The notes beneath the pieces were generated by a model, which was given only the letters and a program-made list of their open reading frames with translations, was not told the DNA's origin and made no database searches. This document shows, one piece after another, positions 50,409-61,794 of a DNA stretch of 64,000 nucleotides. Both the position numbers and the translations under genes were made by a program. Source of the stretch: Seison nebaliae (lineage: Eukaryota; Rotifera; Pararotatoria; Seisonacea; Seisonidae); the NCBI GenBank assembly GCA_023231475.1, contig JALJEE010002473.1:19211-83210 (forward strand), given 5' to 3'. Position 1 is the stretch's first letter. Each line of letters opens with the position of its first letter.

Positions 50409-53400
50409 TCAGTATATATATGATATATTTGAATTTCCATGCTCGTCGTTGTTGCACAGGTCTTTATACAATTTAAACAAAAAACATTTTCTTATTAATG
50501 AAACTTTTTGAAGAGAATCATTTAAACTTACGAAAAATCTTTTAACTCGATAAATTGATTGTTGTCATCGTCATTTTCAATAATATTAATAATTTCCTTT
50601 GCTAATTCGGTGGAAATTTTCAAACTTAAAACAAAAAGGGCTGTAACCAATTGAATAAGAAATGCTTTTGAATTGATCAATCCGATTGGAATATGCAGAC
50701 AATTGTCGATGGATAGTTTGATTTTGGAGGAATCATAAGGACTGACGGTTTTATGAATTTTGAAACTTTTCTTCATATTCACATCAGTTAAATTGGAAAT
50801 TGTTAATTGATATGTTCCATCATTCTTCACTTTCCCTTTTTCTTCTTCAATTATATTATTTGAGGAAGTTATTATATTAGAATCATTGTTTGTTGCCATC
50901 GTATAAGTGAGGCGACTTTTCTTCGATTTTGGGGAGTATACAATATTTGGACGAATATCAATCTCTTTCTCTATGGCTTTCAATGAATTCAACGATCTAC
51001 TTACATGTACCATATCGGAGAATGTTCTTCTTTCAATCACGTTCTCATTACCAGACATTATTTTATCGATATTAATCAAATCATTGGAATTGTGAGGAGA
51101 TTGGATTTGGGATGAAAATTCTGATAATTTATTAGTTTCATTTAAAATTTTTGATTTGTTCGATTCTTCGAATGTTACTTGTTTTATGGTATCCAATCGC
51201 TTGTTTAATCGATTGCGGACGAATTTCAATAGTTTTAATATAGCAAATTTATGTACACGTTTGACGAAATAATTTTGAGAGAGGACATCCTCTAATAACC
51301 GATGGAGATCATCAATCTTCAACTGACTTAAATGATATTGTGCATTGAACAATTTCCGAATTCTTTCTTTCAAATGAGAATTCTCTTGCTGAGAATTATC
51401 ACAAAAGAGTTTTAAATAATTACAAGAGAATTCATTGGAGAATCGATAATGATCGATTTGCAAATTTTTATGAAAAAGGAAAAATTTATTAACATGTGAC
51501 ATCATTTGATAGAATTGATTGATGTTATCATTGGTGATTTGCTGAGGATTTTGGGGGAAATCAATTAATTTAAATTTGATAAAATTCTCGTTATCAATCA
51601 CTTTCTCATAAAAGTTCCAGGAAAAAGTTTGGTGTCTGTACAAAGAATGAATGAAATGTTTTCGTTTCCATTCACGAAAATGATTTTTGCGCATTTTCAA
51701 TAAATAATAAAAAGTATTATGAACGTCCATTTGTTGTCTCTCATGCGAACAATAACATGGAGTATATAAAGATGGTAATCGATTCGCTTCCTTATCATGA
51801 CAATAACAAATACAAGCTGTTGGGATTTCATAGAGACTGTGAGATAATTTCTCCTCATTGTATCGAAGTGAATTTGTTGAAAGTAAAGTGAAATAATCGA
51901 TTGTCTCATAATAATCGACCGATGACGAATGAAGACAAATTAAGGAAGAATATCGATTTCTTATCCGATTTGTCTGATGTGAAGAAATCGTTTCATATTT
52001 ATCATCATCATCACCACAATCTTCGATATCAGATAAAGAGATAAATGGTTTCTTCATTTTCTTCTTCATCATTCTACATAAAGTGGAAGCCAATATCGAT
52101 TTCATGTGAAGAGGTAGTAATTTCTTAATATTCTGATTCTTGATTATTTCCATTGTCTGATCACCATCATCATTTTCATGATTATTAGTTGATGGAATTC
52201 TTTTATTCATTGTTATTGTTGTAAAGATGTTATTTCTATTATCATTATTTTCATTGTTCTCAACATATTTAAAATTTTCATTATTATTATTGTTGTTGTT
52301 GATTTTTTTCTCTATATTATTCAAATGTTCATTTAACTTTTTTGAATCGTTCGAAATAATTGAAACATTATTTTGATGACTCTTTATATTATTATTAATG
52401 TTGTTTTTGTTGTTGTTATTGTTGTTTGATTTATCAATCTTATTAACTGGTCTAGGAGGTATTATTCGTACCGTCGTAGTCGTATTTTTATTTGGCATCT
52501 GAATTCTTCTTTCCTCAATTTTCAAATGATTAATTCCTTCTACTTGTCCTTCTTTTGGTTGATGAGATCCAGTTTGTTTGATAGTTGTCTTCATTTTCGA
52601 TTTCATCGACTTCGATGACTTGTTCGTTTCCATTATCTGATTCCTAGAATGACCACTGACATTTTTACTCTTCTTCTTTTGGACAAGTTCTTTTGATATG
52701 TTCTTTCGTTTCTGTTTGGAAATTCCATTATTTGTTTCACCTAATTTTTGATTTCGGCTAATTACATGACTGCGATTTTTATTCGGAGGTCTCTTCGATG
52801 ATGTCGGTAAAGCATTCTCTGAAGACGACGAAGAAGAAGATGAAGATGTTGATGAAGAAGACGATGATGAAGATGAAGTGGAAGATGTTGAAGATGACGA
52901 GGAAGCCGAGGAAGATGATGAAGAACTGGACAGAGAACGATTTCTTGATATGATATGAAGATTTTTTCCTATTTGATCACATTTGTTTTTTTTCGTATCT
53001 TTTTGAACAATTTTCTTCTCTTTCTTCTCTTCATCAGTTTTGTCGTCTGAAGATCTTTTTTTTCCGGACATTTTATTCTTCGTTACTCTTCTATTGTCAC
53101 TTTTTAGAAGTCTACCTTCCACATTCAACGGATTCAAAGAAATTAATTCACTAGATGGAACGATATGTCTCTTCAATCCAAGTAGTTTATTTCTTAAAAT
53201 TTGCATTTTCGATCCATTCACTGTTATCGATTCGTCATCAATCTCTTTTTTTGATGTGATCAATGTTCGAATTTCACTATTCTGTAATGAAGGACGATTC
53301 TCAGGAACGATATGAGTTCCATTCACCGGTCTCGTTACTGCATAATTGTCGGTGATAGCACCATAATCCATAAACATTTTCCGTCCTTCTTTACTCAACA

Positions 53401-54272
53401 TCTTTTTCGTAAATAAAATCCTTTCTATTCTGCGGTTCTTTGTAAATGATTGATGGAGTGCGAGATCGCAATCCAAAGATATTTGAAATTTCTTATTATC
53501 TCTGAATAAATGTTCATAAAATACGAGATTGATTTTCACGACGAAACCAGCAAATCCTCTCTCGATTATTCGATATGGCGATTTTGTTATTCCTGTAATT
53601 GTGAGAGATATTAGTGAACGTAAAATATTATAAAAATTGAGTGTAAAGAATGGAAATATAAAGAAATTTTTTTCAAAAATTAAATGAGGAAATTAAATAA
53701 CATTAGAAGAAAAAATTAAATAAGAAGAAAGAAATTGTTTGAAATAAATTAGAGAAATAATTGGAATAAGATTAATTAACTTAATTGGGAATAAGGTTAA
53801 AAGATAAGACGAGAATTGTTTTTAATGAAATATAGTTTAATTTTAATGAAAGTTTCAAGTGAAGTAAGAAAGATGAAATGAAACTTCTAATGTAATTATC
53901 ATATTCGGGTACGAGAACGAATTCAACACATTTCACCAAATCCTTCAACTGTTTATTCTGTTTATTAACTGTATCAACATAGACCATCCAAGTATGTGTA
54001 GCCATGGACGACGTATATGTTAGTCCGTTGCCATATTTTCTTTCGTGCTTTTCACATAAATGCGTGAACCACAATGGAAGAATACTGTAAGCAGAATCAC
54101 CTGTTTTTGGTTTCTCTACCAAAGATATTGCATCAAACCCCACCAATAAGTAAATAGTTATGAACTGAACAAAAAATAGAGGACGAAAAATTTTGAGAAA
54201 TGGAAACCTCATCAGTAGATGTTGTACTTTTGGACATTGTTTATCATTCTCTTGTCTAAAGAACAATTCAAT
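50409..54272 (-). CDS. AF9/ENL-type YEATS-domain protein, first exon missing
   Basis: Chromatin reader of the super elongation complex family. An exon opens at 54272 after TTTCCAG with I-E-L-F-F-R. A later part reads T-H-T-W-M-V-Y-V-D, matching the start of YEATS. After an intron of about 0.3 kb it continues with K-S-P-Y-R-I-I-E-R-G-F-A-G-F and D-C-D-L-A-L-H-Q-S-F. The main exon (about 53.6 kb to 50532) then encodes a long basic, Ser/Asn/Lys-rich disordered region with a polyserine run. The end (E-I-I-N-I-I-E-N-D) weakly resembles the C-terminal AHD that binds AF4 and DOT1L. A GTAAGT donor there and a 41-base intron allow a last exon to TGA at 50409; this is tentative. The first coding exon was not found. 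Confidence 0.82.
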
Positions 54273-55043
54273 CTGGAAATTGATTTCCTTTCAAAATAAT
54301 TTGATTTATGAATTGTCACAAAAATAAATTTATTTTATCTTTAAATTTATTATCATTAAACGTATGGTGAATTCAATTTTAAACCATATGAACTCGATAT
54401 AGATCTCGATATAATTTCACTTTGTCAATTGAATTTCTTGTCGATTCTCATATGAATTCAATGTTCCATCACTAGTAAACATCCATTAAATTTATGTTAT
54501 GTATGTGTATATGGAGAGTGGAATATCTTTTATCAATGACAATATTTCAAAATTTTTCCTTCCTATTCTTTCTTTCTAATTATTTGGATCATCTTGGATG
54601 AACAACTTTTGTAGTAGCCAAATGAAACTGTTGTTGTTTGAAATTTGAAAAATGTATAATCTATAAATGTTCCGAAATGATTCGTTAATAAATTGTGGGG
54701 TGGTATTCCTTCCTTACTCTCAAACAATGGTAATTGATCAATAAATTATGAAATTTTATTTCTTCTCGATCGTAACAATTATGTTTTTGTTTGTTGAATT
54801 TGTTTCCTTCGTTCATTTATATTACGTTCTAATTAGAAGCGATATATGCATTCTACTATTACTGCTAGTCCAATAGTCGTAGTAATCGTTATTTAGTTAA
54901 TGTAATTATAAATATTTGGTTTCTTGTAAAATAAATAAGTTAATCATCATCTGCTTGTTTATTTTGAAGGAGAAAAAAAAACAACAATATTACCAATAAA
55001 AGTTTATTAGATTTTGTTCATATTTAGTAATAAATGAGTCCAA
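54273..55043. other. spacer, likely holding the 5' exon of the YEATS gene
   Basis: AT-rich. The missing first coding exon of the YEATS gene (a few codons in the family) should lie here or further upstream, but I could not identify it. The 3' flank of SAXO is also here. Confidence 0.35.
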
Positions 55044-56757
55044 TTAATTTTGTATTCGTGCATTCTCCAACGATCTTACATGAGTATATGGTCCGAATTC
55101 ACGAACCGGTTGATATAATCGATGTCCTGTAGAGCCTTCTTCTTTGAATACATATTCTGCTGCTCCACTATCCAATACAGCAGCCGGACACGGATCAACT
55201 TTCTTTGCAGTATAATCATTACGATAATTAGTAGTACCGTCGAATGGCGAAGAGTTTTGGAGAGCAGCATTTTCTGGTTTCATACTTTTCACTTTCGTAT
55301 TTGGTTGATTGATGAAATGATTCTTATATGTACTTTCTCCATCGAATGGTGCGGCTGGTGGAACATAGCGGTCCTTTCCATGAGCTGCTGGTGGTTTCTT
55401 ACCATTCCACTTATGGAAATCATCTCGATATGTTGTGTCTCCCTAAAATTTCAGATAAAAAATGTTAAGAAGGAAAATTGATACTTGGAATGGAGCATCC
55501 GTCGTTTGATGGGCGACTGGTTTCATTAATTCAGCTCGATCTGTTGATTTTGGTATGAATTCTGATCGATAATTTGTATGAGTTTCCATCGATGCATCTG
55601 GTGGTTGATATGTATTTCCCGGTGCCATACTTTTACTTTTTTCGGCATTCCATTTCACATAATCTCTTTTGTTTGTTGTATCATCTTCAAATGGTGCATC
55701 AGAATGTACTCCCTGAAACCATAAAATATTTATTAATATCGAATTAATTGATAATTTAACTTGTGTTTGTGGTTTGTAAGAATTGGCTTGAGAAGCTTGT
55801 TTTGGAGTATAATCTCTTCGATTTGTCGTCAAATCATCTAACGGATTAGTATTAGGCTGATATTCGTTTCCTTTCTTTTGTTCTCGTGCTGCAATTGGAT
55901 GAGGAATGAAATCATCCCGATATCCTAAAAACAATTTTAATTTGGAATTTTAAATATTTCCAATAAAAATTTCAAACCAGTTCGATTATTAAATGGTTCG
56001 GTTGACAAGAGTGCTTCATTATTCGGTTTTATTAATGGACGTTTTGTCGCATCATGTCGTATGAAATCATTCTTATAACTTGAATCACCATTAAACGCAT
56101 CCGATGGTGGTTGATAGGCATTATCCTGTTTAATCGGTTGCGTCTTGTCCACATCCCAACGTTGATAATCGGTCCGATATGTCGGATTACCTTCAAATGC
56201 TCCACTGACCATAGCCGATCGGTCTGGCTTCATCGTTCGAGTTTTTGACACTTGTTTAGCTTCATTAATAGAATTTATAATGTTTCTTCTAAAAAATACA
56301 AATTTAATTTAACGAATGAATTCCTGTTTGTAGCTGGTTAGACCATCCATGTCACCACTTGGTCGTTGATATGGTTGTAAGTTTTTAGTTGGACGTTGAC
56401 TCAACGGATGTTGAATATAATCCACACTGAAACAAATGAAAATTATTTGAATTTAAAGGGAAGAGCAAACCGATTAGTTGTTTCTTCTTGCATTGGCGCA
56501 TCAGAGGATAATGCGACATTTTCCGGTTTAAAACTTTGAACCTTTTCCGTTGGCACATTTTTAAATGAATTATTATATTCTGTATAATAGCATGCCTCCC
56601 CACTCGGACCGGAAACACCCCAAGGTCTATGAGGACATTTATGTAAACTAAAAAGTTTCGTAGATTGAGAGAAGATTGAAACAAAAAAAAAACCAAACCC
56701 GCATGTACAAATTTCACAAATACATTTTTCCACCATTTCAATTGGAAATCGATTCAA
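55044..56757 (-). CDS. SAXO: stabilizer of axonemal microtubules (SAXO/FAM154)
   Basis: Microtubule-inner or microtubule-lattice protein of cilia and flagella. ATG at 56757 gives a start ahead of the diagnostic Cys motif K-C-I-C-E-I-C-T-C-G. A short intron there joins to H-K-C-P-H, so the complete motif of SAXO N-termini is present. The rest is a series of Mn-type repeats with alternating Y-x-x-D-Y/F and K-P blocks (T-Y-R-T-D-Y-Q-R-W, S-S-Y-K-N-D-F-I, T-N-R-R-D-Y-T-P-K, T-N-Y-R-N-D-Y), divided among about seven exons. It ends at 55044. In known members the repeats bind and stabilise microtubules. With B9D1 it indicates an animal with axonemes. Confidence 0.9.
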
Positions 56758-58018
56758 TCAACACCGATATCGGATTTAGTTAATAAAAATCGTTAAGAAT
56801 ATTTATAGTTGATTTATAAAATGTATTCTATGCCGATACTTTTCCTATCATCAATGAATCTATGTATCAATTCAGTTAGGTACGTATGAGTATAAAGAAC
56901 TTACAATAAAACAATAATTTAAAAAAGTTGAGAGAATTCAATTGTTTCGATTTGAACAGAAATTAAAAGAAAAGAAAAAATTTGAGTTACTGCTAAAAAC
57001 ATAAAATTGCGCAGAGTTACCTTTATAGCACAAGTGTGGTAATTTATTATAATATTAATGCAATTATCTTCCAACTTATGATATCAGCACGATCAACTCA
57101 ATGAAATTTTATGCAGGTCTAGAGGAACTATTAATGAAATATTATATTGAAAATGAAAATAGTATTCTGTTTGTCTTTTCTTCTATTTGTTGCTATGGTA
57201 ACTAAACAAAGTTCTAATAAATACGAACAATACGACTCTCTGAGCTAAATATTTTTTGCTTACCATTATGAATTGGAATTTGTCGACTGGAATTTGTCGA
57301 CTAGAAATCAACAGGTTCCAATTCGAAACTATGTCTCCAATCGAACAAAATATCGTAATCACCAACTAGTATAATCGAATGTAAAAAAATAAGAAAAATG
57401 ATAACCGTCGACTTTGTTGTGAATTGAGATTATTTAGATGATTTGTTTTACTTGTGTCATTGATTATGTTATTACTCCAGATTGCCATGTGTCATAAAAA
57501 AGATGTTTTGTAAGAACGACAGATGAATTGTTGTTGCGAGAAAAAAAAGTTTCACTCAATCGAATGTTTCTTCCCAATGAATGAAATGTTTATTATAAAC
57601 TAGTTCAGATTGACGGTAGAAATGTCCTAGCTATCATCCGTTATACTATTTGTTGTCATGGTAACAGTGAAGTTGGATGTCGGAAACCTTTCATTATTAT
57701 TACGATAGAACATTTTTTTAAGGAAATGTTAAAGAGGTTAAGAAGGTTAAAATTTATTTTCTCTACATAATGCGAGAAATATAGAGCGAATAAATTTCAA
57801 TTAGAATAATGCATATTATAATGACCAATACATTTCGTTTCGGACAACAACATATCACATATTCTTATGTGGAATGGAAATCATTGGAAATGAGAATTAT
57901 TCAAGATTAAAAGAAAATTCTTTGAGAATTTAGAAAAGTTCGAAAACTTTCAATGATGTCGCATTAAAAATAACAATATTTTTGTAATAATTTCTTCTGA
58001 TATTAGTTTACTTTTTAT
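56758..58018. other. intergenic, 1.26 kb
   Basis: No supported coding frame. A short direct repeat (GGAATTTGTCGACT twice in tandem) lies around 57276-57303. The region should hold the SAXO promoter and the 3' flank of the Ly6 gene. Confidence 0.45.
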
Positions 58019-58672
58019 TTATCCTCCAAAGAAGATGGAAAGTAGCAGAAGAAACATAAGTTGTTGATTGATGTGGAAGTTCGTTGCATGATTACAGTAA
58101 TCGTAATCCCGACAAGCATGTCGTGTATAGCCTAAGCCAAAAAATGTTACTTGTACTCCAAAGCCTAATTTGCTACAACTTCTCTTCACTCGAGTATGTG
58201 GAGATTTGAATACTTCTTTCTGAAACGAAGAAATTAAAAGGAAATAAAAGAAAATTGACATAACCATACAATAAAAGCCATGACATACATTACTTGAATC
58301 GATAATCATATGATCCGGATTAGCTAAATCCAAATAAGTCGAATTACTACAATAAGCATCGACATTCGAATCACATCGATAGCAAGTTCGATTACTTGAT
58401 GGTAAATTTAGACTTCTTGTAACTGCTGAATCGTAATAAAAGAATTGCGTTTGTAATTTGGGGAATGTTGCTGACGTGGTAAAAGAGAAATTGGATGGAG
58501 CAACATTGAAAATTTTATTTTTCTTCTTCATGCCAATGATTCCTTGAAGTAGTTCAAGAAAATTGAATGGACTTTTTCCACCTTCTCTCGATAATATTGT
58601 GCGGCATTCGACGTTCGTTGATAATGAGAGAAAAGTTAAAGGAATTACCAATAGAAGAAATTTTCGTTTCAT
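58019..58672 (-). CDS. Ly6/three-finger, probably GPI-anchored protein
   Basis: Exons 58672-58265 and 58219-58019 (45-base intron, phase 0) give 202 residues. A signal peptide (F-L-L-L-V-I-P-L-T-F-L) precedes a mature region with the Ly6/uPAR pattern: C-Y-R-C-D-S-N, C-S-N-S-T, C-H-G-F-Y-C, R-S-C and C-R-D-Y-D-Y-C-N. The final C-N is the hallmark of three-finger folds. The C-terminus is hydrophobic (L-M-F-L-L-L-L-S-I-F-F), as expected for GPI attachment. Proteins of this type modulate ion channels or receptors at the cell surface; the target is unknown. Confidence 0.78.
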   Translation of the reverse strand: MKRKFLLLVIPLTFLSLSTNVECRTILSREGGKSPFNFLELLQGIIGMKKKNKIFNVAPSNFSFTTSATFPKLQTQFFYYDSAVTRSLNLPSSNRTCYRCDSNVDAYCSNSTYLDLANPDHMIIDSSNVCHGFYCMVMSIFFYFLLISSFQKEVFKSPHTRVKRSCSKLGFGVQVTFFGLGYTRHACRDYDYCNHATNFHINQQLMFLLLLSIFFGG

Positions 58673-59116
58673 TCTTTCTCACACAACTTCCCAAAAAAGA
58701 TGAATAAAAGTTATGATACGACAAATTATTTCTTATCGTGGTTTACTAAAGAACTTTCTTCTTTAATAGTCTGACACAATTTTTCATGATAACAGTACCT
58801 GAAAGAAGAAGACAAAGAGAAGTGTTGACGGAAGGAATTTTTTTACGATAAAAGTTTCTTCGGGAAATATCTTCGTCGAATTCATTATGAAATCAGAGAG
58901 GTTTAAATACTAAAATCAACATTGTCGTTCAACTTTTTCTGAGGAGAGGAAGACGTTTCGACAGCTAGACTTGAACGAAAGATGATCTTATAATTTTATT
59001 GATAAATTACAAATTACCGATAAAATTCTTTTCAAAAAAGTATTTATTTAATAAAAAAATTAAAAGAGTTCTTTTTCAAGAATTTCATTCATTTTCATAG
59101 AAAAATTTCATTCAGT
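58673..59116. other. spacer between Ly6 gene and poly(A) polymerase
   Basis: About 440 bases with the Ly6 promoter and the 3' end of the polymerase transcript. No gene is seen. Confidence 0.4.
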
Positions 59117-61087
59117 TTAGCTATTTAAATTTGATTCTACATGGCGATTGTTGTGGAAGACATAATGACCATCGGATGTTTTCCTATTATCTAAATTTAA
59201 TAGTTCAAGTGATTCGTTTGTCGCTTCAAAGTTTCTGACAAATTGTTCTTTTCCATAATCATTTGAATGAAAATTTTTGGGATAATTATTCTTTGAATTA
59301 TTATTATTGTGATGATTGTGATGATAATTAGAATTATGATTTTGATAAGAATTATGTGGTCGATGTGTTTGTTGACGATAATTTGTTTCATAATAATGAT
59401 CATTATTTGAATGATTATCAGTTTTCAAATGTGAATCATCATTCTGATTTTTAATTCCCATACAATCAGTAAATTCTCTAATTCTTTGTTCATCAGTCAT
59501 TGAACCATTTTTTATTCGATTTAAAATCATATAAGTCTCATATAAAGCCTTCTCAACTGTTCTCGTTCCAGCATCATGCCAACAAGATTTACCAACGTTA
59601 TTCATAGGATTAATTGGATCTTCAACACAAATATGATATGGTTTCTTTCTCAATGGATGTAGTTTACATTGACAACTCTTGATTGTAGCATCAGCGATGG
59701 AATAAGTGATTCGACGTGAGAACGGATATTTTTTTGAATAGAATTCGAAAAAATCGAAAACTAAATCAAATAATTGTTTGTTATTCTTTTCAGGGAGTGG
59801 TGCTAAATCATAATATAATTTACGTTGATGTGACGTCAATGAAATATTTTTCAATGGAATTATTGCTGGAGAGCAGGCGAATTGAAGAAAGAAGATTGCC
59901 AACAATGTCCAAGTGTATCCTTTTAGTGTACATTGTTGTGGACGTGGATTTGAGACTTCATGATATTTTGCCCAATGTTTTATGAGAAATAAGAAAGGAG
60001 CAATTCGTGGATCGAACGAAAGAATATTTCTAAGTAATCCTGAGATTAATGTGGAATCCGTTCGATTTACAGTCAATTCGCAAGTGATGATTTTCTTAAA
60101 AACATTCACTTCCCATCGAATTAGTGGAACGTTCACTTTCAATAATCGACATACCTTTTGTATTGGAATGATTGATGTACCATCGACATTTCTATCAATT
60201 ACCGGTGTCGATTGGACATTGTAAGTTTTGAGAATTTTACTCATTTCCATTCGATTCTTCTCCAAATCTAATGCAGTAGCAGCTGTTGATAAAAGTAATG
60301 ATGTCACTTGATCAATGGGAGATGTTGAATGATCAAATTCCTCATTCGGATCCACTTCATGCTCATCATAATAATCATTGTTCAATGATTTTCCTCCAGA
60401 TTGATGGAAAAAATCATGAACATTTGAATTCGACAAATTCTCTTTCTCCGTCGGATCCGTGTACGTCATCGGTCCATTGAATGTTCGATGACGTCGAATA
60501 CTTTCTAATCGTGAAGAACCGGTGCGTGTTACTTCACATCCAACTGACATGACACCAACATCAAATTCTGGTAATCGACAATTCTCTTCTAACAACGATG
60601 GAGAGACAGGAAATTGGATTTCTTTTGAGTAACCGTCACCATTAATCTTCGATCGATCATTATTTTGATTTGGATGATCATGAACATATTTCGATTCATC
60701 TTTCGATATCCAATATGGAACAATTGTCATATCAACATCGGATTCTCGGTCACAAAGACCATAGTCTGAGGAACCGAATAAGATGACTCGATGTTTTTCA
60801 CTAATATATTTTTGAACAATCTTCTCCATACGATCACGTAGTCGATGACGTTCTCTAATGTCATTAGATGTTAATGACAATTCTTTATAAAGATCAACAA
60901 TTCGACAATTAATCCATTGAAATGCATTAGTTCCATTCGATTCATCGAATTGATTCTCATTCTTCCCACCATGAAGAGCCGTCAAATGATTTACAATCAC
61001 TTCATCCAACAGTTTTATATCTCTCTGACTGGGCACACCAAAATATTTTCCTAGGAAAAATTTAGCGACTCTATCCTTCATCTCCAT
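59117..61087 (-). CDS. non-canonical poly(A) polymerase (GLD-2/TENT2-like)
   Basis: Cytoplasmic RNA nucleotidyltransferase that extends mRNA 3' ends. One exon, 656 residues. The palm motif is L-F-G-S-S-D-Y-G-L-C-D-R-E-S-D-V-D-M with Asp118 and Asp120. The third carboxylate position is occupied by Glu337 (I-T-C-E-L-T-V-N) where the family has Asp. Between them lies a low-complexity insert of about 150 residues. The central domain follows (L-F-L-I-K-H-W-A-K, G-Y-T-W-T-L-L-A), then the PAP-associated domain (D-F-F-E-F-Y-S, V-E-D-P-I-N-P-M-N-N-V-G). The tail is His/Asn-rich. GLD-2 acts in germline and neurons with RNA-binding partners. A terminal uridylyltransferase function is also possible. Confidence 0.85.
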   Translation of the reverse strand: MEMKDRVAKFFLGKYFGVPSQRDIKLLDEVIVNHLTALHGGKNENQFDESNGTNAFQWINCRIVDLYKELSLTSNDIRERHRLRDRMEKIVQKYISEKHRVILFGSSDYGLCDRESDVDMTIVPYWISKDESKYVHDHPNQNNDRSKINGDGYSKEIQFPVSPSLLEENCRLPEFDVGVMSVGCEVTRTGSSRLESIRRHRTFNGPMTYTDPTEKENLSNSNVHDFFHQSGGKSLNNDYYDEHEVDPNEEFDHSTSPIDQVTSLLLSTAATALDLEKNRMEMSKILKTYNVQSTPVIDRNVDGTSIIPIQKVCRLLKVNVPLIRWEVNVFKKIITCELTVNRTDSTLISGLLRNILSFDPRIAPFLFLIKHWAKYHEVSNPRPQQCTLKGYTWTLLAIFFLQFACSPAIIPLKNISLTSHQRKLYYDLAPLPEKNNKQLFDLVFDFFEFYSKKYPFSRRITYSIADATIKSCQCKLHPLRKKPYHICVEDPINPMNNVGKSCWHDAGTRTVEKALYETYMILNRIKNGSMTDEQRIREFTDCMGIKNQNDDSHLKTDNHSNNDHYYETNYRQQTHRPHNSYQNHNSNYHHNHHNNNNSKNNYPKNFHSNDYGKEQFVRNFEATNESLELLNLDNRKTSDGHYVFHNNRHVESNLNS

Positions 61088-61794
61088 TGGAAGATAACAG
61101 AAACGATTAAAAATTTAATCTTTTATTATTCAGCACAATAAATTTTCTTCCACAGAAATTTGATTTTATTTTTTTCTATTCAAATAATTTAACTTTTTTA
61201 CATTCCCATTCCAATTCTTTTTAACATATTTCTTCCTCGTTTTCCGTTTTCCACAGCTAAACAAATAACAACAACGGACAAAGTAAATTGATCTTTATTT
61301 AGTTTGAATTATTGTATATATACAAGCGTATAACCAATTCGTCACGGGGTAAATTTAATAGAAAAAAGGTAAGTTTTTAGAAATATATAAATTATATATA
61401 TTTTTTATTCAAATCAAACTTCAGATGAAAAAATTTTAAAAGAAAAAAGATAATTTTATTGAAAAGTTGAATTTCGATTCGATTGAAGAAAACGAATCAA
61501 ACAAATACTTTAAATCGTTTGAGAAAAAAAACAACATCCATTCCATAATGTGCTTTGTCCACTTGAAAGTGCGACCAAAAAGTGGATAATTTACATAAAT
61601 AAATGTGCAATTCAATTTTTGGCAATAACACGAAAAATATTATTTTAGTATGACTAGAGAATTCTTATGGTAAATATAAATTCCTAAATTTCAGTGACCT
61701 AAAAAGAGTTATTTTGTAAAATAATTAAAATTTTAATGAACGAAAAAAATAGTTTATTTCAATTTAACAATTTCATATTTTCATATTTTTTATT
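61088..61794. other. spacer between poly(A) polymerase and POLR3E
   Basis: Very AT-rich, about 700 bases. It holds the polymerase promoter and the POLR3E 3' flank. No gene is supported. Confidence 0.45.

Noticed and set aside
57276-57303. Tandem GGAATTTGTCGACT pair considered as a regulatory operator
   Set aside because: Only two copies and no positional relation to a gene start, so a simple local duplication is enough.
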